This document shows, piece after piece, positions 55,535-64,000 of a DNA stretch of 64,000 nt (position 1 is its first letter; each line of letters opens with the position of its first letter). The position numbers and the translations under genes are program-made. Below the pieces are notes generated by a model. The model did not search any database, was not told the origin of the DNA, and saw only the letters and a program-made list of their open reading frames with translations. Origin of the DNA: Nonlabens ulvanivorans (GTDB lineage: Bacteria > Bacteroidota > Bacteroidia > Flavobacteriales > Flavobacteriaceae); NCBI RefSeq assembly GCF_000732625.1, contig NZ_JPJI01000023.1, positions 124,001-188,000 on the forward strand. The letters run 5' to 3'.

Positions 55535-56626
55535 TTAATAATAGTTTACAGGGTTTGTTTGCGCATCTGCACAAAGGATTGCAAAATTACTAAATTTTTT
55601 GCTAAGATATTCGTGTAAAAGGTTTTTTGTAAACTGTTCGCTTTCATAATGTCCCACATCGCATAATAGAATGGACTCACCTTGAAAAAAGTCGTGATAT
55701 TTTAAATCTGCCGTTATGTAAGCATCTGCGCCGGATTGTATAGCGTTTTTAATGCCAAAAGCTCCGGAACCACCTAGTAATGCTACTTTTTTTATTTTTT
55801 TATTTTTTGAATTGGTGTGCCTTACAACTCCTGAATTGAAAGTGTTTTTTGTCTTGTTTAAAAAGTGATTAGTACTCACCTCTTCTTTAAATTCACCTAT
55901 TGCACCCATTCCTATATGGTCATATTGATTGTTTAATGTCGATATTTCATAAGCAACTTCTTCATAAGGATGACTTTTCAATAGGGTTTTAAGGACGATA
56001 GACTCTAAATGTGGTAAGAATGTCACAGACAACTTAGTTTCTTCAATTGTGGAGCGTTTTCCTTTTTCTCCAATCATTGGGTTACTTTTTTCATTACCTA
56101 AGAAAGTGCCTGTTCCATTTATGCTAAAACTAGACTCTTCATAGTTGCCTAGTTTACCAGCGCCTACTTTAAAAAGTTCTTCTTTAACCATTTCAAAATG
56201 ACTCTTTGGTATATAGGTAACTAGTTTTTTGATAATGCCTCTCTGCGGGATTAATGTCTTAATGTTTTTTAATCCTAATTCTTCTGCCATACGGTAGCTA
56301 ACACCGTATTTTGCGTTATCCAGAGCCGTATGTGTAGCATAGATAGCAATGTCGTTTTTTATGGCTTTAACAACCGCTTTTTTGACATAATTATCTGGTT
56401 TTAAGTTTTTAAGTCCACTAAAAATAATAGGGTGGAAGGCCACTATTAAATTACAATTTTTAGATATAGCTTCATCGACAACATTTTCTAGACAATCTAA
56501 GGTTACTAAAACACCTTTTATTTCTGTATTAGAATCGCCAGTCAATAGACCTGTGTTATCAAAATCTTCAGCATAATGTCTTGGAGCTAATTGTTCAATA
56601 TAGGAAAGGACTTCTTGGATTTTCAT
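55535..56626 (-). CDS. Nif3-like (YbgI/YqfO) dinuclear metal-centre protein
   Basis: A 363-residue Nif3/DUF34 protein. The metal ligands are in IVAFHPIIF, YATHTALDNAKYGV and the C-terminal DVGHYESEQF. A central PII-like insert of about 100 residues (LVTYIPKSHFEMVKEELFKVGAG to SHPYEEVAYEIS) marks the long form. It may be a hydrolase, with GTP cyclohydrolase-like activity proposed for some members. It precedes the coiled-coil gene in a two-gene operon, a pairing conserved in bacteria. Confidence 0.93.
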   Translation of the reverse strand: MKIQEVLSYIEQLAPRHYAEDFDNTGLLTGDSNTEIKGVLVTLDCLENVVDEAISKNCNLIVAFHPIIFSGLKNLKPDNYVKKAVVKAIKNDIAIYATHTALDNAKYGVSYRMAEELGLKNIKTLIPQRGIIKKLVTYIPKSHFEMVKEELFKVGAGKLGNYEESSFSINGTGTFLGNEKSNPMIGEKGKRSTIEETKLSVTFLPHLESIVLKTLLKSHPYEEVAYEISTLNNQYDHIGMGAIGEFKEEVSTNHFLNKTKNTFNSGVVRHTNSKNKKIKKVALLGGSGAFGIKNAIQSGADAYITADLKYHDFFQGESILLCDVGHYESEQFTKNLLHEYLSKKFSNFAILCADAQTNPVNYY

Positions 56627-56673
56627 GAATACGATTTAAAAAGCTAAAGATAAAATTAACCTACTTTTGAAAC

Positions 56674-57642
56674 ATGCAATCGTTAAGAAATTTATTATTT
56701 CCGTTTTCAATACTATATGATGGTATCACTCGAACTCGTAACTGGGCATTTGACAATGGTTATCTTACTCAAGAAACTTTTGATATACCAGTGATAGCAG
56801 TAGGTAATTTGAGTACTGGAGGAACTGGTAAGACTCCTATGATAGAATGGTTGATAGAGCATTTTAAAGGAAATCGAATTGCAGTTCTAAGTCGTGGTTA
56901 TGGACGTGAGACTAAAGGTTACATTGAAATAGAAAATCATCATACAGCCGCTCAAGTAGGTGATGAGCCATTGCAAATTAAATTAAAGTATAATGATGCC
57001 ATCGTAAGTGCAGTTTGTGAGAAAAGAGTAGATGGTATTAGAGAGTTATTAAAAAATCACTCTATTGATATTATTTTGTTAGATGATGCTTTTCAACATA
57101 GATATGTGAAGGCTAGTCATTATATTTTACTCACTAGTTATGACAGGCTTTATTCAAATGATTATTTATTGCCAGCAGGCAATTTAAGAGAATCTAGAAA
57201 AGGAGCTAACCGCGCTCACACGATCGTTGTTACTAAGTGTCCAGAAAATCTTTCTCAAGCAGAAATGGATTCTATGATACAACAGCTTAAACCTTTGAAG
57301 AATCAGAAGGTTTATTTTTCTACTATTGAATATGAAAAAAGGGTATCTCAATCTAATAGATCTATTTTGTTAGATGAGTTAAAGTTTGATAAGATTACGG
57401 CGGTTACCGGTATAGCAAAACCAGCACCTTTCATAAATTTCTTAAAGAAACAATTTGAAGTTGAGCATCTAGAATATGGTGATCATCACCGCTTTCGCGA
57501 AAGCGAAATTGACATCATTGCTGCTCAAGATATCGTTATTACGACCGAGAAAGATTATACTAGACTGTCGCCATGGGACCTGCCAAGAGTATATTATTTA
57601 CCTATGAAGATAAGGTTTTTAGGAGAAGAGCCCAGTTTATAG
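56674..57642 (+). CDS. lpxK: Tetraacyldisaccharide 4'-kinase
   Basis: A 322-residue kinase that adds the 4'-phosphate of lipid A. The Walker A region is AVGNLSTGGTGKTPMIEWL, with ILLDDAFQHRYVKASHYILL downstream. The N-terminus has a short membrane-associating helix (NLLFPFSILYDGITRTRNWAFD). The dispersed palindrome codes for HHRFRESEID at about residues 273-282. It overlaps the convergent hybrid kinase gene by 6 nt at the stop codons. Confidence 0.94.
   Translation: MQSLRNLLFPFSILYDGITRTRNWAFDNGYLTQETFDIPVIAVGNLSTGGTGKTPMIEWLIEHFKGNRIAVLSRGYGRETKGYIEIENHHTAAQVGDEPLQIKLKYNDAIVSAVCEKRVDGIRELLKNHSIDIILLDDAFQHRYVKASHYILLTSYDRLYSNDYLLPAGNLRESRKGANRAHTIVVTKCPENLSQAEMDSMIQQLKPLKNQKVYFSTIEYEKRVSQSNRSILLDELKFDKITAVTGIAKPAPFINFLKKQFEVEHLEYGDHHRFRESEIDIIAAQDIVITTEKDYTRLSPWDLPRVYYLPMKIRFLGEEPSL
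57490..57505. repeat. Dispersed palindrome, perfect copy inside lpxK
   Basis: CGCTTTCGCGAAAGCG, read as RFRES. Confidence 0.9.
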
Positions 57643-59958
57643 TACTTGATAATTAGTAAATGCTTTTTGAATTTTTTCAAAAAACTCATCCATTTTAAAC
57701 GGCTTAGGGATTATGTCATCAAAACCTATTTGATACAGTTCTTTCTCTGAATCATTTAAAGTGACAGCAGTTAAGGCTATAATAGGGATCTCTCTATTGA
57801 GTTTACGTATTTCAGTAGTTGCTTTTTTACCGTCCATTACAGGCATATGTATATCCATTAAAATCAGGTCATATTCTGTCTCTTGTACCTTTTGTAATGC
57901 CTCTGCACCATGATTTGCGACATCGCAGTTAAAATTCTTGCCTTCAAGAATTTTACGAGTAATCATCTGGTTAATTTTATTATCTTCTACTACTAGGATT
58001 CTTTTTTCTAAGTGTTCTCCAGGAGCGAGAGGCTTTTCACTTAAAACTTCATTTATGGAAGTGGTCTTAACTGGTGCGACTATCTCAGAAGGCTCAGACG
58101 GGAAAACTACTTCTTTATCAGATGTATTCTTTGGTTTTGAGATTGATTTTACAGGTTGATAGTCATCATAAAATTTATTAGAGTCTGGTAAATCAAACCA
58201 TATATCAAATGAAAAGATACTACCGCGTCCTAATTTACTATCTAATTTGATGTCGCTTTGCATTAATTCAACTAGATTTTTTACGATAGCTAATCCTAGC
58301 CCAGTACCACCATATTCTCTTGTTGTGCTAGATTCTTCCTGTGCAAAGTTTTCAAAGATGGCAACTTGCTTCTCCTCAGATATTCCTTTACCGTTATCTT
58401 CAACTTCAAATCTGATAAGACAACGATCATCAACTTGCTTTACTCGATTTGCTCTAATCCAAATATTTCCGTTTTGAGTGAATTTTATGGCGTTACCTAT
58501 AAGGTTAATTAATATCTGAGTGATTTTTACTGGATCACCATTAATGCGACTAGGTATTGCATCATCAAATTCTAATTGAAGTTGATTATTGCGGTCTTTA
58601 GATTGACTTTCTAATGACGTGGTAAGGTCTTGAATACGTTTTTTAAGACTAAAAGGGATAGATTCTAATTCTACCTTATTAGCTTCAAGTTTATTGAAAT
58701 TAAGTATGTTGTCAATTAAGGATAACAAGTACTCACCAGACGATTGTAAGGTCTCTAAGTGTTCTTTCTGATCAGATCTAGGTGTGTTCTCTAATAACAG
58801 GTGAGTTAAACCTGTAACGGCGTACATAGGTGTTCTAAGTTCATGGGTGATGGTTGATAGAAAGTCTGCTTTAATTTTTGCAGCATCTTGTGCTCTATCA
58901 CGCTCTTCAATCAATGATTTGTTTTTAACTACCAATGTTTTATTTGCTCGCAACCTGAACTTATTGTTCTTAAAAAGCGACATTGTTAGTAAAGAAAGTA
59001 ATGTCAGTAAAACAAAAAATAAAATATTTGTATAATCGTGTCTATCTAGGTCTTTTTGCTTTTTTGCAAGTTCAACTTTTAAATTTTCATTCTCTTTATT
59101 TCTTATAGCTAGTGCATTGCCGCTATCACCATTTTTATCTATAGATTCCTTAAGTTCAATATAACGATCCATATACTCTAGACCTTTTTGATAGTCGCCT
59201 TGTGCACGAGCAATCGAGGATTTAAGGCTGTAGGTTTCTAGTTCAGTCGTTATGAAGCCATAGTTTTTACTGATTCTAAGGGCTTCATTAGTTGCAGCAT
59301 TTGCCTCATCTAGTTCTTGTTTTTCAAAATAGGCTTTAGCTAATCCAAGTGTCGCTTGTGATTCATAGAAGTGTAATTGTTGTTTTTGCAGTAACGGTAT
59401 GACATTCCTGAAACCATTTACAGTCTCATATAAATTTTTAGTTTCAAGATTGAGCTGAGCTCTTAAAAACAATTGTAGAGCTCTCAACTCTTGATTTGAA
59501 GAGTTTTGTATTAAAATCTTAGCACTATTAAGAGTTTGATCGGCATCAACAAACTTTTTATTTTTAATGAAAAGATTAGATTTCAGCAAGTATAACCTTA
59601 TTTGGCTGTCGGATTTTTCAGGAATAAGTTGTTCAATGTCTGATAACTTAAGCTCTGCAAGATCTAATTGATTACAAATTAAAAAATACTCTGCCTGGAC
59701 TAATTGAGTACTAGCAAATAATGAAGAGTCTTTTGCTATTTCTATGGCACTAGAAACAATATCCTGAGCTTTTTCATAGTCTGTCTTTTGAAGAGCTAAA
59801 CGTGCTTTTTCGAGCATCGCTTCTACTGCAATCTGTTGACTGTTAATAGATAACGAGGCGTCATCATCGCTTTGAGCGAGGCATAGTCCACCCAATAAAA
59901 GGGCGAATAATAGTAGTATTTTATTAATTGGAGAGATAAAGTACTTATTAGTAAACAC
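57637..59958 (-). CDS. Hybrid sensor histidine kinase with TPR sensor domain
   Basis: A 773-residue protein with a signal or first helix (ILLLFALLLGGLCLA), a periplasmic TPR-like array (about 35-285), a membrane helix (TNILFFVLLTLLSLLTMSLF), a HisKA domain with phosphoacceptor His in STITHELRTPMYAV, a HATPase_c domain (NLIGNAIKFTQNG, VEDNGKGISEEKQ, GGTGLGLAIVKNL) and a C-terminal receiver (ILVVEDNKIN, phosphorylated Asp in LILMDIHMPVMDG). The signal is unknown. No DNA-binding partner adjoins, so output is likely by phosphotransfer elsewhere. Confidence 0.94.
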   Translation of the reverse strand: MFTNKYFISPINKILLLFALLLGGLCLAQSDDDASLSINSQQIAVEAMLEKARLALQKTDYEKAQDIVSSAIEIAKDSSLFASTQLVQAEYFLICNQLDLAELKLSDIEQLIPEKSDSQIRLYLLKSNLFIKNKKFVDADQTLNSAKILIQNSSNQELRALQLFLRAQLNLETKNLYETVNGFRNVIPLLQKQQLHFYESQATLGLAKAYFEKQELDEANAATNEALRISKNYGFITTELETYSLKSSIARAQGDYQKGLEYMDRYIELKESIDKNGDSGNALAIRNKENENLKVELAKKQKDLDRHDYTNILFFVLLTLLSLLTMSLFKNNKFRLRANKTLVVKNKSLIEERDRAQDAAKIKADFLSTITHELRTPMYAVTGLTHLLLENTPRSDQKEHLETLQSSGEYLLSLIDNILNFNKLEANKVELESIPFSLKKRIQDLTTSLESQSKDRNNQLQLEFDDAIPSRINGDPVKITQILINLIGNAIKFTQNGNIWIRANRVKQVDDRCLIRFEVEDNGKGISEEKQVAIFENFAQEESSTTREYGGTGLGLAIVKNLVELMQSDIKLDSKLGRGSIFSFDIWFDLPDSNKFYDDYQPVKSISKPKNTSDKEVVFPSEPSEIVAPVKTTSINEVLSEKPLAPGEHLEKRILVVEDNKINQMITRKILEGKNFNCDVANHGAEALQKVQETEYDLILMDIHMPVMDGKKATTEIRKLNREIPIIALTAVTLNDSEKELYQIGFDDIIPKPFKMDEFFEKIQKAFTNYQVL

Positions 59959-60137
59959 ACAAATATAGAATTACGCTCGTTAAAAGCCTTAAAATCTGTC
60001 AATTTAGCTACTTAAGAGTGTATTTCGTCGATGTTTTTAATGATCTGAAGCGTGACCTGTTAACATAGGTAATAAAAAGTACGGTGCAACGGGATTTTTA
60101 GGCCTGAATTATGTATTGAAAAACCTGTTTTATTTGG

Positions 60138-61124
60138 TTAGCTAATTTTGATAACCAAATCTTTTAATCGATTACTATAACCGCTCTCATTATCATACCA
60201 GCCTATTACTTTAATAAGTTTTCCTATTACAGAAGTCATTTGAGAGTCAAATATACATGAGTAAGGACTGCCAGAAATATCAATGGAAACTAAAGGTACG
60301 TCAGTGTAAGAAAAGGTGTTAGGATTTGCTTCTGCGAAAGCGAGAAAGGCAGCATTAACTTCATCGATACTTGTGTCTCTTTTTACATTAATAGTCATGT
60401 CTGTAAGGCTGCCATTAGGAACTGGTACTCGTATACCACAGCCACCTATCACGTCACTAAGATGAGGGAATATTTTAGTAAGTGCTTTTGCTGCTCCAGT
60501 AGTAGTAGGAACTATGGATTGTCCAGCTGCTCTTGCGCGTCTTAAATCATTATGCGGTTGGTCATGCAGGCTTTGGTCAGAAGTGTAACTATGTACCGTG
60601 GTGATATATGCTTGTTCAACTCCACATAACTCGTCTAAAACTTTAATAAAAGGAGCTGCATTGTTAGTTGTACAACTAGCATTAGATAATATGACATCAT
60701 CTTCATTTATTATATGGTCATTAACACCTAATACGACTGTTTTTATATCATCATCTACTGGTGGCGCACTTAAGATCACTTTTTTTGCACCAGCATCACG
60801 ATGCTTTTGTAATTGCGCTAGCGTTTTAAATTTACCTGTAGATTCTATCACGACATCAACACCTGTCCAGTTAAGGTCTTCTAAATTTTTATGATGTGTA
60901 AATAATATCGATTTATCGTTGATAACTATTGAGTCCTCTGTATAAGTTACATCATGTGATAAAGTTCCATGAATAGAGTCATATTTCAATAGGTGTGACA
61001 TGATACGATTAGAAGCTAAATCGTTGATAGCAACAACTTCTATATGATCGTCATTTAGAACGGTTCTCAAAAATGTACGACCGATGCGACCAAATCCATT
61101 AATAGCTACTTTAATCTTTACCAT
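60138..61124 (-). CDS. gap: Glyceraldehyde-3-phosphate dehydrogenase
   Basis: A 328-residue NAD-dependent GAPDH with INGFGRIGRTFLRTV, catalytic Cys151 in SNASCTTNNAAPF, TVHSYTSDQ and WYDNESGYSNR. It acts in glycolysis or gluconeogenesis; several flavobacteria have two copies with opposite preference, so this may be one of them. A strongly decayed palindrome (13/16) codes for LAFAEANPN. The start overlaps the upstream small membrane protein gene by 7 nt. Confidence 0.95.
   Translation of the reverse strand: MVKIKVAINGFGRIGRTFLRTVLNDDHIEVVAINDLASNRIMSHLLKYDSIHGTLSHDVTYTEDSIVINDKSILFTHHKNLEDLNWTGVDVVIESTGKFKTLAQLQKHRDAGAKKVILSAPPVDDDIKTVVLGVNDHIINEDDVILSNASCTTNNAAPFIKVLDELCGVEQAYITTVHSYTSDQSLHDQPHNDLRRARAAGQSIVPTTTGAAKALTKIFPHLSDVIGGCGIRVPVPNGSLTDMTINVKRDTSIDEVNAAFLAFAEANPNTFSYTDVPLVSIDISGSPYSCIFDSQMTSVIGKLIKVIGWYDNESGYSNRLKDLVIKIS
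60327..60342. repeat. Dispersed palindrome, decayed copy (13/16) inside gap
   Basis: TGCTTCTGCGAAAGCG; read as AFAEA. Could be a relic or a chance match. Confidence 0.35.
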
Positions 61125-61561
61125 GTATCGTGCAAATTGGTCTTGATGTTACGTTGTGTGTTGTTCAAATAATTATCTAAAATAAATCCTATTACCATGC
61201 CTATCAAAAAACCGAATATGATACTTATGTTAGATATTAAAGGAATTAATAATCCTGCAAAACATCCTATAGTTGTGTATTGATAGGAGTCTTTAATTCT
61301 TAGCATGTTTTGCATAAAAAGAAGTGTAGATTTCAAACTCTCTTTTACTACTTTTCTTTCGATATTAGAATCGCTTATACGACACAACTGTACTTCAAGT
61401 TCTTTATTAAGAATATCTAATTCATTTTGATTTAGATCCAGATTCTTAACTTCGATAAGAAGTTCATTCCATTTATCAAGTAATTTTAAAGACTTGCGAT
61501 CAGTGGTTAATACTCGATAAGAGTTTATAGTTTGTTGTGCTTCTTCTATTCTCATTATCAA
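61118..61561 (-). CDS. Uncharacterised membrane protein, 147 residues
   Basis: An N-terminal helical region (about 1-85, Leu/Glu/Lys-rich, ELLIEVKNLDLNQNELDILNKELEV) precedes two hydrophobic helices (TIGCFAGLLIPLISNISIIFGFLIGMVIGFIL). I do not recognise a family. It overlaps gap by 7 nt at 61118-61124, so they are co-transcribed. Confidence 0.68.
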   Translation of the reverse strand: MIMRIEEAQQTINSYRVLTTDRKSLKLLDKWNELLIEVKNLDLNQNELDILNKELEVQLCRISDSNIERKVVKESLKSTLLFMQNMLRIKDSYQYTTIGCFAGLLIPLISNISIIFGFLIGMVIGFILDNYLNNTQRNIKTNLHDTW

Positions 61562-61629
61562 TATACTTTGATATATTAGTGTAAGTGGAGTAGATTAAGT
61601 TACGTATTTTGATGCTTTAAGGCAAAAAT

Positions 61630-62505
61630 TTATAAAATGTGTTTATGAGCTTTATAAGAACTTCTCACTAGAGCACCACTTTCCACATGGCGGAAGCCCA
61701 TCTCTAAGCCTATCGTTTCATATTTCTTAAATTGCTCTGGTGTTATAAACTCTTTTACTGGCAGGTGTTTTTTAGAAGGTTGTAGATACTGACCTATAGT
61801 CACTACATCTACATTATTATCGCGCAAATCTTTCATTACTTGAATCACTTCTTCTTCACGTTCACCTAGACCCAGCATAATACCAGATTTTGTTCTATTA
61901 ATACCTTGCTCTTTTAAATAGCGTAGTACTTCTAGACTGGTGTCATATTTTGCTTGGATACGTACCTCGCGAGTTAAACGACGTACCGTTTCCATGTTAT
62001 GAGAAACTACCTCTGGATTAGCCTCTACAATACGATCTATGTTGCGCTTATTACCTTGAAAATCTGGTATTAATGTTTCTAGAGTTGTTTCTGGATTCAT
62101 GCGGCGTATCGCCGCCACAGTTTCTTTCCATATAATAGAACCCATGTCTTTTAAATCGTCACGATCTACACTGGTTACAACAGCGTGTTTAATACCCATT
62201 AATTTAATAGATCGTGCAACTTTCTCTGGTTCTGCCCAATCAATATCATCTGGGCGACCTGTTTTAACACCACAAAATCCACATGATCTTGTACACGTGT
62301 TACCTAATATCATAAAAGTGGCAGTTCCTTCAGTCCAGCATTCACCCATGTTAGGGCAACTACCCGAAGTACATATGGTATGTAAATCATATTTATCAAC
62401 CAGACCACGTAATTCTTTATATTTCTTCCCTACAGGAAGCTTAACGCGTAACCATTTAGGTTTCCCTTTTGCAGGTGGCGCAATGGATTCTTTTACTGTA
62501 TTCAT
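61630..62505 (-). CDS. lipA: Lipoyl synthase
   Basis: A 291-residue radical-SAM enzyme that inserts sulfur into octanoyl groups. The auxiliary-cluster cysteines are in CTSGSCPNMGEC (Cx4Cx5C), the radical-SAM cluster is CTRSCGFC (Cx3Cx2C), and the C-terminal RSSYKA serine ligand is present (GALVRSSYKAHKHIL). It lies upstream of the small membrane protein and gap genes on the same strand. Confidence 0.97.
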   Translation of the reverse strand: MNTVKESIAPPAKGKPKWLRVKLPVGKKYKELRGLVDKYDLHTICTSGSCPNMGECWTEGTATFMILGNTCTRSCGFCGVKTGRPDDIDWAEPEKVARSIKLMGIKHAVVTSVDRDDLKDMGSIIWKETVAAIRRMNPETTLETLIPDFQGNKRNIDRIVEANPEVVSHNMETVRRLTREVRIQAKYDTSLEVLRYLKEQGINRTKSGIMLGLGEREEEVIQVMKDLRDNNVDVVTIGQYLQPSKKHLPVKEFITPEQFKKYETIGLEMGFRHVESGALVRSSYKAHKHIL

Positions 62506-62570
62506 ACTACAAATTTAGGTATAAAGCTTTTGTGAGAAGTATTGTAGTCGTTAAAAATCTGTCAAACTGA

Positions 62571-63677
62571 CTATTTCCAGCGTTTTGGTGGTTTTCCTGC
62601 GTTGGTGAAGAAAAGTCCTAGTTGCGTAAAGACTAGAAGTATTTCTAAAAAGGGTATAAATGGTATAATATCGCTTTCACGAAAGCGAGATAAACCTTTC
62701 CCTACAACTAACCAGACAATGGTGTATCTTAAAATCACTAATCCTAGGATATACAACCAATTGATCCCAAATATAAAGCCTACTATTGAAGCTATAAAGA
62801 AGCCAATCTGAGAGAAAAAATAAAGTCCTAATAAGAATTTATGTTTGCCTTTATAATAAGAAGCAGTATTGATATGGCGGCGTTTTTGAGTCCACCATTT
62901 AGTCCATGTGTTTTTAGGAGTGCTTACTGTAAATGCGTCGGGTTCGATAATTACTGAAGTATTATCCTTAGTAGCTGCTTGATTTACAAAAAGATCATCA
63001 TCACCACCTAGTACCTTCATATGATCTATGAAACCGCTGACGTCATAAAATTGCTTTGAGGTGTAAGCTAGATTGCGACCTACTCCCATATATGGATTCC
63101 CGTGCAATGCGTAACTCATATACTGTATGGCAGTTATGCCAGTTTCATATCTAATTAGAGCATTAAGAATTGAATACTTTTTTTTCTCATAACCACCGTA
63201 ACCTAATACAATACTTTTATGATTAGTAAAGCCGCTGGCCATAGCTTTTAACCAGTTATTACTTGCCGGTTTGCAATCTGCATCTATAAAGATTAGATTT
63301 TCATTAATGGCCTTTTTGATGCCTAGAGTAAGTGCGTATTTTTTATTTCCCCAAAAACTTTCGTTATTTACAACATCTACCTTTTTAACTCTGGCATCCA
63401 GATCTTGAAAATGCTCTATAACCTCTAATGTGTCATCAATAGAAGCATCATTGATTAATATGATTTCAAAGTTAGGATGAGTTTGCTGTAGTAGTAAGGG
63501 AACTAGTGTTTTGAGGTTCTCTTGTTCATTTTTTGAACATACAATGACAGATACTGCATCTTGCGATGTATTATTTAGAGATGATTTATAAAAACCAACT
63601 CGAGCCAAAAAAAAGTAATATATTATATTAACAAGCACAAATCCCGCCAGGACTATAAACGCTATGCCTATTTCCAT
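62571..63677 (-). CDS. Family 2 glycosyltransferase, membrane-bound
   Basis: A 368-residue GT-A-fold glycosyltransferase. An N-terminal membrane helix (IAFIVLAGFVLVNIIYYFF) precedes the catalytic domain, with VIVCSKNEQENL, INDASIDDTL, the DAD motif (LIFIDADCKP), GGDDDLFVNQ and the W-T-Q-K-R-R-H acceptor motif. Two or three C-terminal helices follow. It would make a cell-surface polysaccharide or glycolipid. A dispersed palindrome with one central change codes for LSRFRESDII between membrane helices. Confidence 0.92.
   Translation of the reverse strand: MEIGIAFIVLAGFVLVNIIYYFFLARVGFYKSSLNNTSQDAVSVIVCSKNEQENLKTLVPLLLQQTHPNFEIILINDASIDDTLEVIEHFQDLDARVKKVDVVNNESFWGNKKYALTLGIKKAINENLIFIDADCKPASNNWLKAMASGFTNHKSIVLGYGGYEKKKYSILNALIRYETGITAIQYMSYALHGNPYMGVGRNLAYTSKQFYDVSGFIDHMKVLGGDDDLFVNQAATKDNTSVIIEPDAFTVSTPKNTWTKWWTQKRRHINTASYYKGKHKFLLGLYFFSQIGFFIASIVGFIFGINWLYILGLVILRYTIVWLVVGKGLSRFRESDIIPFIPFLEILLVFTQLGLFFTNAGKPPKRWK
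62672..62687. repeat. Dispersed palindrome, 15/16, inside the glycosyltransferase gene
   Basis: CGCTTTCACGAAAGCG; the change is in the central CGCG and breaks the symmetry. Read as RFRES. Confidence 0.8.
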
Positions 63678-63684
63678 CTTTTAA

Positions 63685-63888
63685 TTAAGATTCTAAAGAT
63701 GGGTTTTTACAATCTTGCTCTTCGGGTAATTTACCGCACATACCGCAAGCTTCACCATCCTTATTAAGAAAAGGGCTTTGACTAGCACAAGTTCCTGCAA
63801 ATTTCCCGTCTTTTTTTGCCCATATCTTGATAGCTATTCCCGCAACTGCAAGAGCTAATATACCTATAGTAATAAAGAGTAATTCCAT
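63685..63888 (-). CDS. Small membrane protein with Cys-rich tail
   Basis: A 67-residue protein with one N-terminal helix (LLFITIGILALAVAGIAIKIW) and a tail with five Cys (GTCASQ, GEACGMCGKLPEEQDC). Similar short proteins are common in bacteroidetes with no known function. It starts 34 nt downstream of the probable murB stop codon and ends 8 nt before the glycosyltransferase gene. Confidence 0.75.
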   Translation of the reverse strand: MELLFITIGILALAVAGIAIKIWAKKDGKFAGTCASQSPFLNKDGEACGMCGKLPEEQDCKNPSLES

Positions 63889-63921
63889 AGTGCAAATTTA
63901 AGAATAATAAGTGATGTATTC

Positions 63922-64000
63922 TTAATTCTGAATTAAATTCACTTCAGTTTCAATAGTGATTCCATATCTGTTTTGAACCATCGATTGGATTTCTTTTGCA
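63922..64000 (-). CDS. murB: C-terminal end of a probable UDP-N-acetylmuramate dehydrogenase
   Basis: The last 25 codons of a gene that enters from the right edge, ending QNRYGITIETEVNLIQN. Sequences of the form VQ-x-(K/R)-(F/Y)-GI-x-LE-x-EV at the very C-terminus are typical of MurB, but the fragment is too short to be certain. Confidence 0.55.
   Translation of the reverse strand, partial: AKEIQSMVQNRYGITIETEVNLIQN

Noticed and set aside
59959-60137. Gap between the hybrid kinase gene and gap as a possible small gene or RNA
   Set aside because: No ORF with protein-like composition and no clear hairpin was seen; probably promoter and 3' untranslated sequence.
62099-62518. Plus-strand ORF of 139 codons opposite lipA
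   Set aside because: Antisense shadow of a conserved radical-SAM gene.
147-62687. CRISPR array as an explanation of the repeated 16-mer
   Set aside because: Copies are kilobases apart, lie mostly within conserved genes, and have no regular spacers or cas genes.

Overview
The window is about 64 kb of a low-GC genome that looks like a marine Flavobacteriaceae chromosome (Bacteroidota). The evidence is the gene families, the bacteroidete -7 promoter element TAnnTTTG, the lack of strong Shine-Dalgarno sites, the bifunctional hisB and hisIE, and a dense dispersed palindrome CGCTTTCGCGAAAGCG. I cannot name the genus from sequence alone. No tRNA, rRNA, CRISPR array, phage or transposase gene was seen. 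Most genes lie on the minus strand.

Region 1 (1-24 kb) is a respiration, sulfide and stress island. It holds an RND efflux operon, two sulfide:quinone oxidoreductase-type flavoproteins, cytochrome bd oxidase, a copper-type TonB receptor with a small Cys protein, and a peroxiredoxin / persulfide dioxygenase / Dps operon. It continues with a c-type cytochrome operon, a rhodanese, a second persulfide dioxygenase-rhodanese, a TauE/SafE exporter, a Crp/Fnr regulator, a universal stress protein and a CoA-transferase. Eleven promoters here share a GTNAC-N4-GTNAC palindrome, and in every one the palindrome centre is exactly 33 bp from the centre of a TAnnTTT(G/A/C) -7 element. The Crp/Fnr gene at 20751-21377 lies in one of these transcription units, so it is the natural candidate regulator. 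This is the most system-like discovery in the window: one regulon that appears to join bd oxidase, copper import, sulfide-to-persulfide-to-sulfite oxidation and thiol stress.

Region 2 (24-36 kb) is more ordinary: a BNR/sortilin-repeat exoprotein, an APC permease, an AhpD-like protein, an AraC regulator, a rhodanese, a stand-alone histidine-kinase ATPase domain, an aromatic amino acid hydroxylase with extra segments, and a TetR/Old Yellow Enzyme pair.

Region 3 (36-54 kb) holds the his operon (hisG-D-C-orf-B-H-A-orf-F-IE), the trp operon (trpE-orf-G-D-C-F-B-A) and asnB. Each is preceded by a short leader peptide rich in the matching amino acid (HHHH; WWW; NNN plus NNN), followed by an attenuator hairpin. 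In all three the -7 element ends 7-8 nt before the leader ATG, so the leader mRNAs should be almost leaderless. The his operon is also riddled with a second class of small palindromes; one pair is inserted inside hisF and adds about 27 residues to the protein.

Region 4 (54-64 kb) is housekeeping: msrA, a coiled-coil protein of the zinc-ribbon family that lacks its zinc ligands, a Nif3-like protein, lpxK, a hybrid histidine kinase, GAPDH, lipA, a glycosyltransferase, and the 3' end of a probable murB at the right edge.
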